From positions 150,519 through 214,518 of the forward strand of contig NZ_GL890993.1 of the NCBI RefSeq assembly GCF_000212855.1: a stretch of 64,000 nt of DNA, written 5' to 3'. The notes beneath the pieces were generated by a model. It did no database searches. It saw only the letters and a list, made by a program, of their open reading frames with translations, and had not been told where the DNA came from. The stretch is from Streptococcus sanguinis SK355 (GTDB lineage Bacteria > Bacillota > Bacilli > Lactobacillales > Streptococcaceae). This document shows, piece after piece, positions 30,656-38,687 of the stretch. Every line of letters starts with the position of its first letter. Position 1 is the first letter of the stretch. A program made the position numbers and the translations under genes.

Positions 30656-31384
30656 TTAGTCGTCCAAGATTTGCAAATTGCGCATCAAATAGAAAGAAAT
30701 TCCTGCAAAAAGAAGCAACCAAACTAGAAGAGCCAAAAATTCTCCGCTCCATAAATGGAAATGAGACCAATCTTTCATATAACTACTAAAGAGGCCCATA
30801 AAGCTATAACGCAGCACCTTAAATAAATCCTCGCTCATATTTGAAAACATAGGAATAAATGCTGCCAAGAGCATAGCCGGAACGCTAAGAGATTGTGCCA
30901 TGACCTGATTTTTACAAAACAGACCAACCATTAAAAAGAAGAAAATTAAGACCAGCATGGTCAATAAGAGAACCAAACTATAGCTGAATACATGATTAGA
31001 AAGCTTAGCTCCTACCAAAATTGGGGTAATGACGATATAAAAAATCCCAATAATCGCAGGCCAGATTAAAGCAGAGAGAATGTATTGACCAGCTGTCACA
31101 CCAGCCAAGCGCAAACTTTGCAAATTACGTTTTTCTCTTTCCTCAGCTAGGATGATAATAATAGGTGTTCCAACAGACATGGCTAGAGAGAAAGGCAGAG
31201 AGATCGTAAGCAACATAGTAGCTAGTTTATCCGCTCCAATTTCCTTACCAGCTCCATTCAAAGAAAAAATAAATTTATAGAGAAAAATAAGGAAAATCGG
31301 CATGAAAACCTGCAATAGAATACTTTTATTAGCTAGTGTCACTTGACCTCTTAGCCAAATCATACCTTTTAATTTATTAGACAT
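30656..31384 (-). CDS. ABC-2 type transporter permease
   Basis: 242-residue membrane protein with six helices (ILLQVFMPIFLIFLYKFIF, MLLTISLPFSLAMSVGTPIIIILA, YSLVLLLTMLVLIFFFLMVG and others) and the EEREKRNLQSLRLAGVT cytoplasmic loop typical of ABC-2 permeases. It overlaps the ATPase gene by 8 bp and completes a PadR / DUF2812 / ATPase / permease operon, a common layout for exporters induced by antimicrobial compounds. The cargo is unknown. Confidence 0.88.
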   Translation of the reverse strand: MSNKLKGMIWLRGQVTLANKSILLQVFMPIFLIFLYKFIFSLNGAGKEIGADKLATMLLTISLPFSLAMSVGTPIIIILAEEREKRNLQSLRLAGVTAGQYILSALIWPAIIGIFYIVITPILVGAKLSNHVFSYSLVLLLTMLVLIFFFLMVGLFCKNQVMAQSLSVPAMLLAAFIPMFSNMSEDLFKVLRYSFMGLFSSYMKDWSHFHLWSGEFLALLVWLLLFAGISFYLMRNLQILDD

Positions 31385-32216
31385 TTAAGGTACCTCCTGT
31401 CAAAGTGATGAAAACATCTTCCAAAGTTGGTTCGCAGGAATGAATACTGATAACATTGGACAAATCCAAACCACCTTGCAGTTCATCAAAGGTAACTGTC
31501 TTCGTCGTCAAATCTTCATATTCTAAACGAACCCTCTTATCTGTATTATACTTTTGGATTATCTCATGCGGACTGCCTACTTCGACTAGTTTTCCTTTAC
31601 TTAGCAAGGCCAAGCGATCACACAAGAGGGTAGCTTCCTGCATATCATGGGTCGTCAGAAAAATAGTTGCCCCCTGCGTTTTTAGTTCCAGCAGCAATTC
31701 GTGAATGGTGCGAGAGGTTGACGGATCCAAACCACTGGTTGGCTCATCCAAAAAGAGCAATTTGGGCTGATTAATCAGGGCGCGAACCAGTAGCATCCGT
31801 TGTTTCATACCCGTAGATAGTTTTTCAGCCACCTTGTTGCGACTATCATAAAGCCCCACTTTTCGGAGAAGTTCATCTACTTCTGTCATCTTAACACCAA
31901 AGAGCATAGCATAAGCCTTGAGATTCTTATAAAGTGATATCTTTTCATAAAAACCGCTGCCATCGCTGACAATCCCAATCTGCTCCAGGACTTCTGCCTT
32001 TAAATCCTCAACCGGTGCAGACAGCACATGAGCTGTCCCAGCATCTGCGGACAACTGTCCAGTCAAGATATTGATAGTCGTCGTTTTACCAGATCCAGAT
32101 GGTCCTAGAAAGCCAAAAATCTCTCCCTCTCGGATGGAAAAATCGATTCCTGCTAGGGCTTCTTGTTCCTTGAATTTCTTTTTCAAGCCTTGCACTTCAA
32201 TAATAGTCTTTTTCAT
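31377..32216 (-). CDS. ABC transporter ATP-binding protein
   Basis: 279-residue ATPase. Walker A is GPSGSGKTT, the signature LSTGMKQRMLLVRAL, Walker B LLFLDEPTSGLD, and the H-loop TTHDMQE. Start at ATG 32216 (MKKTIIEVQGLKKKF) with GAGGAAAACA upstream; a longer reading from 32456 would run antisense to common sense through the end of the DUF2812 gene and lacks family homology. It partners the permease downstream. Confidence 0.93.
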   Translation of the reverse strand: MKKTIIEVQGLKKKFKEQEALAGIDFSIREGEIFGFLGPSGSGKTTTINILTGQLSADAGTAHVLSAPVEDLKAEVLEQIGIVSDGSGFYEKISLYKNLKAYAMLFGVKMTEVDELLRKVGLYDSRNKVAEKLSTGMKQRMLLVRALINQPKLLFLDEPTSGLDPSTSRTIHELLLELKTQGATIFLTTHDMQEATLLCDRLALLSKGKLVEVGSPHEIIQKYNTDKRVRLEYEDLTTKTVTFDELQGGLDLSNVISIHSCEPTLEDVFITLTGGTLNV

Positions 32217-32257
32217 TGTTTTCCTCGCTTTCACAAGAGTATTTAACAAAACTGCAA

Positions 32258-32833
32258 TCAGTCTTTCAGTTCCTGCCTCATTTTCCAAAAACACAAGGCA
32301 ATATGGACCAGTTGGCAGAATAGAATGAGCAATATAACACAATCTATTGCTAAGATTGATTTGAATAATAGACTTGCTTTCAAACTTTTCTGGGAAATAT
32401 CTAGAATGAGATAGGTAGTGACACACAAAACCATGATGGCCGGCAAAAACCGCCATACAAGTAAACGCTTGACCATTTCTAGCTTAGACCAAGCATCATT
32501 ATAGATTTCAAGATCGCTGTCTGCATCAAGCTGAGAAACTGGCTTGCGGAAATAAGAAAATTGATTAAAGTTTGTAATATGCTCCCAGCCACAATCCATA
32601 AACAGTTGATAATAGGATTCTTGCTCCGCCTTCTTCATGGGGCGAAAATCCAATTGATAGGCCACTTCCTGAGGCGGACAGGCTTCAAAAGTATAACGAA
32701 CCGCAACAAGAAAGGGAGAATAACTTACTTTCTTCAATTTCCAGCCCTGGATGTGCATTTTTTTAAAATAAGCTGCTTCTCTGTCATAGTCTGCAATGGT
32801 AAAGATTTTATAGACAATTTTCTTTTCCATCAA
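32258..32833 (-). CDS. DUF2812 domain-containing membrane protein
   Basis: 191-residue protein. The N-terminal ~100 residues are the DUF2812 domain (KIFTIADYDREAAYFKKMHIQGWKL, CGWEHITNFNQFSYFRKP). Two C-terminal transmembrane helices (LLVWRFLPAIMVLCVTTYLIL and ILAIDCVILLILFCQLVHIALC in part) follow. DUF2812 genes regularly sit beside PadR regulators, whose stop this gene overlaps by 4 bp; function is unknown, possibly sensing or modulating membrane stress. Confidence 0.9.
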   Translation of the reverse strand: MMEKKIVYKIFTIADYDREAAYFKKMHIQGWKLKKVSYSPFLVAVRYTFEACPPQEVAYQLDFRPMKKAEQESYYQLFMDCGWEHITNFNQFSYFRKPVSQLDADSDLEIYNDAWSKLEMVKRLLVWRFLPAIMVLCVTTYLILDISQKSLKASLLFKSILAIDCVILLILFCQLVHIALCFWKMRQELKD

Positions 32834-33153
32834 ACTTCCTCCTTACTATTGCGGTAAAGGCGCTCAATCCGCTGGATTTCCAACTCTAAAATCTGTCTTC
32901 CAAGCTCTGTGATAGAATAGAGTTTTCTCTTTTCTTCCTCACGAACAAAGGCAATCAGACCATCTTTTTCCATCTTTGCCAAGGTTCCATACATGGTTCC
33001 AGGGCTGATAGATAGCTGTCCTTCTGTCAGATCCTTGACTTTTTGAGTAATACTGTAGCCATGCCTTTCTTTCTGAAGACAGAAGAGGATATAAAAACCT
33101 GTCTCTGTCATTGGCACATAGACTCTCCTAAGCTTTTCTGTCAATCCACTCAT
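32830..33153 (-). CDS. PadR family transcriptional regulator
   Basis: 107-residue PadR-s1-like winged-helix repressor: ETGFYILFCLQKERHGYSITQKVKDLTEGQLSISPGTMYGTL in pieces, then the wing LIAFVREEEKRKLYSITELGRQIL. It heads the operon with DUF2812 and the ABC exporter. Two palindromic sites at its own promoter are the likely operators, indicating autoregulation. LadR/LtrA-like relatives respond to drugs or phenolics by releasing DNA. Confidence 0.93.
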   Translation of the reverse strand: MSGLTEKLRRVYVPMTETGFYILFCLQKERHGYSITQKVKDLTEGQLSISPGTMYGTLAKMEKDGLIAFVREEEKRKLYSITELGRQILELEIQRIERLYRNSKEEV

Positions 33154-33178
33154 CTTCTCATCTCACTTTCACCTCGAT

Positions 33179-33229
33179 ATATCGAACCTTGATATAAAAA
33201 ATTATATCGCAGTTCGATATAGTTGTCAA
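33179..33229 (-). promoter_or_regulatory. padR operon promoter with two palindromic operators
   Basis: TTGACA (33229-33224), 17-bp spacer, TATAAT (33206-33201). A perfect ATATCG-N5-CGATAT palindrome (33204-33220) fills the spacer. A second copy with one mismatch (33179-33195) lies downstream of the -10, 25 bp centre to centre. Repressor bound here would block RNA polymerase. Confidence 0.82.
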
Positions 33230-33346
33230 GGATTTATAAATTTTTTTTACAAAAAGTGATTCATTTTTATCTATCAATGCTTCAGCTAAAGCTGCTTTAA
33301 GTCAGAAGCATAAGTGATTATAGACCTACATCCTGATAAATCAGCA

Positions 33347-33370
33347 TAAAAAAAGCCAGGAACACCTGAC
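33347..33370 (-). terminator. Terminator of the D,D/L,D-carboxypeptidase operon
   Basis: Stem GTCAGG-TGTT-CCTGGC followed by TTTTTTTATG on the minus strand. Confidence 0.85.
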
Positions 33371-33378
33371 TTACTTTT

Positions 33379-34167
33379 TTATTTTCCTGCTTCCTTGAGC
33401 AGGGCGATGTATTCTTCCAGAACCAGATTGTGCTTCTGCATATACTGGGCATTCTCCACACCGACATAGCGGTAATGCCAATTCTCAAAGTCAACTCCGG
33501 TAATATCACTCTTGCCATCCGGATAGCGAAGGACAAAACCATACTGGGGAGCTAGCTCCGCAATCTTGGCAGCCAATTCATCCTCCTGACCTTCTGGTGC
33601 GCTCATATCAATAGCCAAGCCCGTTTGATGCTCGCTGGCTCCTGGAAGCTGCACCTGCTTCAGCACGATGCTGACTGCTTCTTCATTTGACAAGCCTTTG
33701 GCGACTTCCCCAGCAACTTTTTCGTTATAGAGCTCCTCCTGCTCTGCTCGGCTGCGATAGCCAGAGATTAGAGTTTCTTCAGGAGCTATCGCCTGAGCTG
33801 CTGCTAGGAATTGCCGAGTATTTTCAGCAATGCGGCTGTCGACCTGGATCTCTCCGATCTGAGTCAGATCAGGTGTTTTTTCTTCTTGCTGGTTGTCTCG
33901 ATTGACCAATATCAAATTCCAGTCAGTAGAAGAAACCTTGGGCAAATCAGACTGCGAACTCTCTGAGCTAGAAGAGCCCTTCGTAGCAGAACTACTAGAC
34001 GAACCCGAAAACTGAATCTTTGCAAGCAGATCTTGTAACAAGGACGGACGGAAATAAATCGCCGTTCCTCCAGCTGCCAGACACAAGACGATTAACAGCA
34101 AAAGTGTCAACCCAATCTTCTTAGACTTCGATTTTCTCTTTTCTTTGCGATGTTTAGCGCGTTTCAA
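33379..34167 (-). CDS. M15B D-alanyl-D-alanine / L,D-carboxypeptidase (VanY/LdcB-like)
   Basis: 262-residue membrane-anchored peptidoglycan peptidase. It has a basic N-terminus and one TM helix (IGLTLLLLIVLCLAAGGTAIYF), then a Ser-rich linker (about residues 55-75) and the VanY domain. Zinc-binding signatures: SEHQTGLAIDMS (HxxGxAxD) and ENWHYRYVG (third His). It trims the stem-peptide terminus of peptidoglycan outside the membrane, like DacB/LdcB of pneumococcus. It overlaps the upstream histidine phosphatase by 14 bp. Confidence 0.93.
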   Translation of the reverse strand: MKRAKHRKEKRKSKSKKIGLTLLLLIVLCLAAGGTAIYFRPSLLQDLLAKIQFSGSSSSSATKGSSSSESSQSDLPKVSSTDWNLILVNRDNQQEEKTPDLTQIGEIQVDSRIAENTRQFLAAAQAIAPEETLISGYRSRAEQEELYNEKVAGEVAKGLSNEEAVSIVLKQVQLPGASEHQTGLAIDMSAPEGQEDELAAKIAELAPQYGFVLRYPDGKSDITGVDFENWHYRYVGVENAQYMQKHNLVLEEYIALLKEAGK

Positions 34168-34852
34168 CTTCTTCCTCCATTACTTTGGCACCGGCCTCTC
34201 GATAAGACATGTCTCCGACGCAAGCTACTGTGAATTTACCGTCTTCATAGTCTACAACCGTCACACTACCATTGTCCAAACCATGAGGCCGAGTTCGATT
34301 GATTAGATAGACAAAGGTTCCGATGGTCATGCCGTGGCTGACGACCAGAGCATTGCCACCACCAGCAGCTTCCAGCTCCTCAGCTATGGCTGAAAAGCCT
34401 TCCCAGATTCGGCCGCTGAGCTTTTCCCAGTTTTCCGCCCAGCCAGCTGTATCGACTTCTACAAGACCTTCTGCCAACTCAGCATAGCTAAGCTGATGAA
34501 CATGCTCAATATTGAAAACCCGGGGCATCACACCCATAAAGAGTTCTCCATCATAACCACCATCAAAGCTACCAAAGCACCATTCGCGAATCCGTTTGTC
34601 AAAGGTATAAGGAATCTGATCTGTCAGGCCCAGTTCCTCTAGAATAATTCCCATGGTCTGAATAGTTCGGCCGCTGTCGCTGGAACGGGCCAATTTGAAA
34701 TCAAGCCCAGCTTCTCTCAGGCCGATGCCCAACTCATGAATGCCACGTTCCCCGACTTCAGTCAATGGGGTATCGGACCAACCTTGAGCTCGGCCGATAG
34801 TATTAAACATGGTTTTGCCATGACGAACCAAGTATAATCTTGTTTTTGCCAT
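34154..34852 (-). CDS. Histidine phosphatase family protein (phosphoglycerate-mutase-like), copy 1
   Basis: 232-residue enzyme of the histidine phosphatase superfamily. The catalytic motif is YLVRHGKTMFNTIGRAQG (RHG near residue 10), and the second His is in VVSHGMTIGTF. REWCFGSFDGGYDGELFMG is characteristic of this streptococcal subfamily. Substrate unknown; annotation as phosphoglycerate mutase is superfamily-level only. It is about 70% similar to the next gene upstream (34952-35653), so the pair is a tandem duplication. Confidence 0.9.
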   Translation of the reverse strand: MAKTRLYLVRHGKTMFNTIGRAQGWSDTPLTEVGERGIHELGIGLREAGLDFKLARSSDSGRTIQTMGIILEELGLTDQIPYTFDKRIREWCFGSFDGGYDGELFMGVMPRVFNIEHVHQLSYAELAEGLVEVDTAGWAENWEKLSGRIWEGFSAIAEELEAAGGGNALVVSHGMTIGTFVYLINRTRPHGLDNGSVTVVDYEDGKFTVACVGDMSYREAGAKVMEEEVETR

Positions 34853-34924
34853 TTCATTTCCTCCGTTATTCTTTTCATATTATACCATTTTATGAAGAAA
34901 TTGGCTCCATCTGGCTTTCAAAGC

Positions 34925-34951
34925 AAAAAGCAGGAGTCTCAAAACTCCTGC
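34925..34951 (-). terminator. Terminator between the two histidine phosphatase genes
   Basis: Stem GCAGGAGT / ACTCCTGC with loop TTTGAG, followed by TTTTTGC on the minus strand. Confidence 0.85.
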
Positions 34952-35653
34952 TCATTCTTGATTTTCTCGATCCAATATAGCTGCACCAACCTGACGGTAA
35001 GACACATCACCCAAGGCCTGGATGCTAAAGCGACCATCTTCATACTCCAGCACTGTGACACTGCCATTGTCGACATTAGGATTTTTCGTGATATTCTCAT
35101 CAACCAGATAAGCCAAAGTACCAATGGTCATACTGTGGCTGACGACCAGAGTATTGCCGCCGCCTGAGGACTCCACCTCTCTAGCAATGGCTTCAAATCC
35201 TTCTAAAATCCGACCGCTAAGCTTGTCCCAAGGCTCAGCCCAGCCAGCCGAATCCACTTCTACCAGGCCATTCGCCAAATCCGGCCAACTGAGTTCTTTG
35301 TAATTATCCGTCTTAAGAACTCGTGGGATAACGCCATGAAAGAGCTCACCACCATAAGCACCATCAAAACTGCCGAAACACCACTCCCGGATGCGCTTGT
35401 CATAGCGATAGGGAATCTGACCAGTCAGGCCCAGCTCCTCTAGGATAATCCCCATGGTCTGAATGGTCCGACCACTATCACTGGAAAAAGCCTTGACAAA
35501 AGGCAAACCAGACTCTCGCAATCCGATACCCAGCTCGCGAATACCGCGCTCCCCCTTAGCAGTCAGCGGGGTATCAGACCAACCTTGAGCCCGGCCGATA
35601 GTATTGAACATGGTCTTGCCATGACGGATAACATAGAGTCTTGTTTTTGACAT
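34952..35653 (-). CDS. Histidine phosphatase family protein, copy 2
   Basis: 233-residue paralogue of the adjacent gene, sharing YVIRHGKTMFNTIGRAQGWS, GIRELGIGLRESGL, REWCFGSFDGAYGGELFHG and VVSHSMTIGTLAYLV. Note SHS in place of SHG next to the second catalytic His; the His itself is kept. A terminator separates the two copies, so each probably has its own expression control. Physiological substrate unknown. Confidence 0.9.
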   Translation of the reverse strand: MSKTRLYVIRHGKTMFNTIGRAQGWSDTPLTAKGERGIRELGIGLRESGLPFVKAFSSDSGRTIQTMGIILEELGLTGQIPYRYDKRIREWCFGSFDGAYGGELFHGVIPRVLKTDNYKELSWPDLANGLVEVDSAGWAEPWDKLSGRILEGFEAIAREVESSGGGNTLVVSHSMTIGTLAYLVDENITKNPNVDNGSVTVLEYEDGRFSIQALGDVSYRQVGAAILDRENQE

Positions 35654-35789
35654 AGTTTACCTCTTTTATTTTTGTTTGTTATAGTATATTTTGAAAAAGG
35701 CCTTCGAATTCTTTATGATAAAGAAGAGGGAGAACCCGGTTTCCCACTATGATAGACAGCGGCTCACCGTGAAATCAGCATCTAATCAA

Positions 35790-36686
35790 CTATAGAGACT
35801 TAATATGAACTTTGACGGCACTGACACACCCAAGAATAATGTACAGATAATGGAGCCAATAATTAAGACCAAACTGTCCGGATAAAGCAGCTTTATTAAT
35901 AGCGATAATGGCTTGCAAAATATTGCCTTCCCCTTGGTAAAAAGAATTGGCATAACCAATTTGAACAGCTACAAAGCTCATCGCTAAAGTAAAAAAGAAA
36001 CTTGCCACAATTCCTAAAACAGAAATACCTTTGACAAACTTTTCATAGCAAGCAATGCTAAATAGCAGTGTAAAACCTGATATGAAGCCCATGGCCAAGG
36101 ATGCACCTGTCAGAAAGAAGACAAGACATGCACCAAGTAAGCTCGTCAAGAATGCTCCGAGAACACCCAGAAAATAATGTATTTTCTGCGGACTTTGATG
36201 AGGAAGGGAGCGCTTTGTCACCTTATCCTGCGAGATGGAAACCATCCGCTCATAGCTAGATGGCGTGAGAAAGAGCCAATCTCCTTTGATCTGATACAAG
36301 TCCACATCTCCGGTTTCACCAGTTTTTTCACAGGCGCTAACCAGCCCTTGCTCCTCAAAGTAGCGGGTGCAGTCTTCGATAGCCTCCTCCAAAATATCCG
36401 GCAGCAGATCCCGATCCTGATTAGCTAAAATCTGACAGGCCAGGTTATAGCCAGCTCTCTCAAAATCAATCAAAACCTCAGAATCATTGATCAAAGCTTC
36501 CAAGGCATCTCGACCGATATAGCCCTGCTCACATCTGACTGAAAAGAAAATCGCAAATTCATCGCCATCTGTTATGGTCTCTAGATAAAAAGCATAATCC
36601 CTTCTACGGCCATATATAATGCCGCTCTCCTTATCAAAATCCAAACCTAAATCAAGGGCCAGCTCAGCTAGCTCTCTTTTATTCAT
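35790..36686 (-). CDS. Hypothetical membrane protein, four C-terminal helices
   Basis: 298 residues. The N-terminal ~180 residues are soluble, acidic and rich in short helices (MNKRELAELALDLGLDFD; AIEDCTRYFEEQGL). From about residue 185 there are four hydrophobic helices (FLGVLGAFLTSLLGACLVFFL, LAMGFISGFTLLFSIACYE, GILVIASFFFTLAMSF-like and a terminal one). I recognise no named family. No operon partner is close, and the gene sits on the minus strand between the phosphatase pair and the PFL gene. Confidence 0.8.
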   Translation of the reverse strand: MNKRELAELALDLGLDFDKESGIIYGRRRDYAFYLETITDGDEFAIFFSVRCEQGYIGRDALEALINDSEVLIDFERAGYNLACQILANQDRDLLPDILEEAIEDCTRYFEEQGLVSACEKTGETGDVDLYQIKGDWLFLTPSSYERMVSISQDKVTKRSLPHQSPQKIHYFLGVLGAFLTSLLGACLVFFLTGASLAMGFISGFTLLFSIACYEKFVKGISVLGIVASFFFTLAMSFVAVQIGYANSFYQGEGNILQAIIAINKAALSGQFGLNYWLHYLYIILGCVSAVKVHIKSL

Positions 36687-36818
36687 AACCTAAACAATCT
36701 CCTTATAATCCCCTATCTTTCAAGCATCCAGCTAGACTCAATCCCGCAAACTCCTAATCAGAAACTGAATAGCTGTCCTTGACGATGCTTTCTTAAAAGC
36801 TGTTTCAAATCTAACTTT

Positions 36819-38156
36819 TTAGTTTTTAAAGCTGTGAATGGGCGCTGGAATCTGACCGCCCCGCGCGATAAAGGCAGCAGACGAAGCTTGATTGACCTTC
36901 ATGACCGGAGCTGTTCCCAAGAGCCCGCCAAATTCAATCATATCGCCTTCCTTGCCTTTCGGAATAATCCGCACAGCTGTTGTCTTCTGATTGATAACTC
37001 CAATCGCCGCTTCATCCGCAATCATGGCTGCGATGGTTTCAGCCGGTGTCGCTTCTGGAATGGCAATCATATCCAAACCGACCGAGCAGATAGCTGTCAT
37101 CGCTTCTAACTTTTCTAGATTGAGCGAGCCATTTTGGACAGCCGCAATCATACCCTCGTCTTCTGAAACAGGGATGAAAGCACCAGATAGACCGCCAACC
37201 TGATTGCAGGCCATAACACCGCCTTTTTTAACTTGGTCATTGAGCAGGGCGAGTGCCGCTGTCGTGCCATGAGTACCGACTGTTTCCAAGCCCATTTCTT
37301 CCAAGACTCGGGCTACTGAGTCCCCGACTGCCGGTGTCGGAGCCAGACTCAAGTCAACAATCCCGAACTTGACACCTAGGCGCTCGCTGGCCATCTGACC
37401 GACTAACTGACCGATACGAGTGATTTTGAAGGCTGTTTTCTTGACCGTTTCAGCCACCACGTCGAAGCTCTCACCACGGACCTTTTCCAAGGCCCGCTTG
37501 ACAACACCTGGCCCAGAAACACCGACATTGATGACCACATCTGCTTCACCGACACCATGAAAAGCGCCCGCCATGAAAGGATTGTCCTCTACCGCATTGG
37601 CAAAGACGACCAGCTTGGCCGCACCCATGTCAGAAAGCTGGGCCGTTTCCTTAATAATCCTCCCCATATCCGCCACTGCCGTCATATTGATACCGGTCTT
37701 GGTTGAGCCGATATTGACAGAGGAGCAGACCTTGTCCGTCTCAGCCAAAGCACGTGGAATAGAATTAATAAGAATTTCATCCCCTTTTTGATAACCCTTT
37801 TGGACCAAGGCCGAGAAGCCACCGATAAAGTCAACACCGATCTCTTTAGCCGCCTTGTCTAAAGCCTTGGCTAGCGGCACATAATCTCTGCTGTCTGTCG
37901 CTGCCCCAATCAGAGAAATCGGAGTCACTGAGACCCGCTTGTTGACGATGGGAATCCCGAGCTCGGCAGCAATTTCATCCCCAACTGCTACCAGGTCTTT
38001 CGCTTTGGTCGAGATTTTTTGGTAAATCTTTTCCGCCGCTCGATTAATATCTGTGTCAATGCAATCTAAGAGTGAAATGCCCATGGTGATGGTCCGAATA
38101 TCAAAATTCTGCTCCTCAATCATGGCAATGGTTTCTGTTACTTGTCTAATATCCAT
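36819..38156 (-). CDS. PFL family protein (UPF0210/DUF711)
   Basis: 445-residue protein of the UPF0210 family with glycyl-radical-enzyme-like fold. Signatures: [27 protein letters not shown] region, [16 protein letters not shown] and [24 protein letters not shown]. Function is not established. It is paired with a small ACT-domain protein 10 bp upstream, an association kept across Firmicutes, so the ACT protein probably acts as its ligand-sensing partner. Confidence 0.92.
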   Translation of the reverse strand: MDIRQVTETIAMIEEQNFDIRTITMGISLLDCIDTDINRAAEKIYQKISTKAKDLVAVGDEIAAELGIPIVNKRVSVTPISLIGAATDSRDYVPLAKALDKAAKEIGVDFIGGFSALVQKGYQKGDEILINSIPRALAETDKVCSSVNIGSTKTGINMTAVADMGRIIKETAQLSDMGAAKLVVFANAVEDNPFMAGAFHGVGEADVVINVGVSGPGVVKRALEKVRGESFDVVAETVKKTAFKITRIGQLVGQMASERLGVKFGIVDLSLAPTPAVGDSVARVLEEMGLETVGTHGTTAALALLNDQVKKGGVMACNQVGGLSGAFIPVSEDEGMIAAVQNGSLNLEKLEAMTAICSVGLDMIAIPEATPAETIAAMIADEAAIGVINQKTTAVRIIPKGKEGDMIEFGGLLGTAPVMKVNQASSAAFIARGGQIPAPIHSFKN

Positions 38157-38166
38157 CCTTCACTCC

Positions 38167-38433
38167 TTAGATATTGTACATGGCATCAAAAATGGCTGCG
38201 CTTTGAATATTGATTTTAACGTTGAGCTCTTGGCCGAAAGCTTCAAACTCATTGCGAAGGGCCGTAAAATCTTGCTTTTCATCGCTTGACACCAAGGCCA
38301 TCATGGTGAAATATTCCTCCAAAACGGTTTGGGAAATATCGTCAATATTCAGCCCCAGCTCCGCAATCTTAGTGGAAACTCCGGCTACAATCCCTGTTTT
38401 ATCTTTTCCGACAACGGTAATAATTGCTTTCAT
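38167..38433 (-). CDS. ACT domain-containing protein (UPF0237)
   Basis: 88-residue single ACT domain: MKAIITVVGKDKTGIVAGVSTKIAELGLNIDD in pieces, then ISQTVLEEYFTMMALVS. I choose ATG 38433 with GAGCCAAGC upstream rather than 38445. ACT domains bind amino acids. It forms an operon with the PFL protein downstream. Confidence 0.92.
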   Translation of the reverse strand: MKAIITVVGKDKTGIVAGVSTKIAELGLNIDDISQTVLEEYFTMMALVSSDEKQDFTALRNEFEAFGQELNVKINIQSAAIFDAMYNI

Positions 38434-38624
38434 GCTTGGCTCCAATCATTTTCAGTTTGTCTCATTGTAGCATAAATTCGAGGATTTTGTATACTATTTC
38501 AGAAAATAAAGGCAGAAGGTTCGGATATTGCAAATAGCACTCGGAACAAGGAATATCCCCCTATGCTCAGCAATTCATCTGAGAAATCATTTTGGGCAAC
38601 TTTGTATGTTTTTTCTATTTTTTA

Positions 38625-38653
38625 TTGAAAGCGCTTTCTATATTTGTTATACT
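38625..38653 (+). promoter_or_regulatory. Promoter with overlapping cre site (CcpA operator)
   Basis: TTGAAA (38625-38630), 17-bp spacer and TATACT (38648-38653). The palindrome GAAAGCGCTTTC (38627-38638) matches the cre consensus and covers the -35 box and spacer, so CcpA bound here would repress the M14 carboxypeptidase gene in rich sugar. Confidence 0.85.
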
Positions 38654-38687
38654 CAATACAGAACATTTTACAAAAGGAGATTTCCTA

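Noticed and set aside
32217..32456. 80-residue N-terminal extension of the ABC ATPase
   Set aside because: It overlaps the DUF2812 gene, lacks an RBS, and the ABC domain starts normally at ATG 32216 with GAGGAAA upstream.
38592..38687. 32-residue extension of the M14 carboxypeptidase upstream of 38688
   Set aside because: It would cover the promoter and cre site; the signal peptide and a strong RBS fit ATG 38688.
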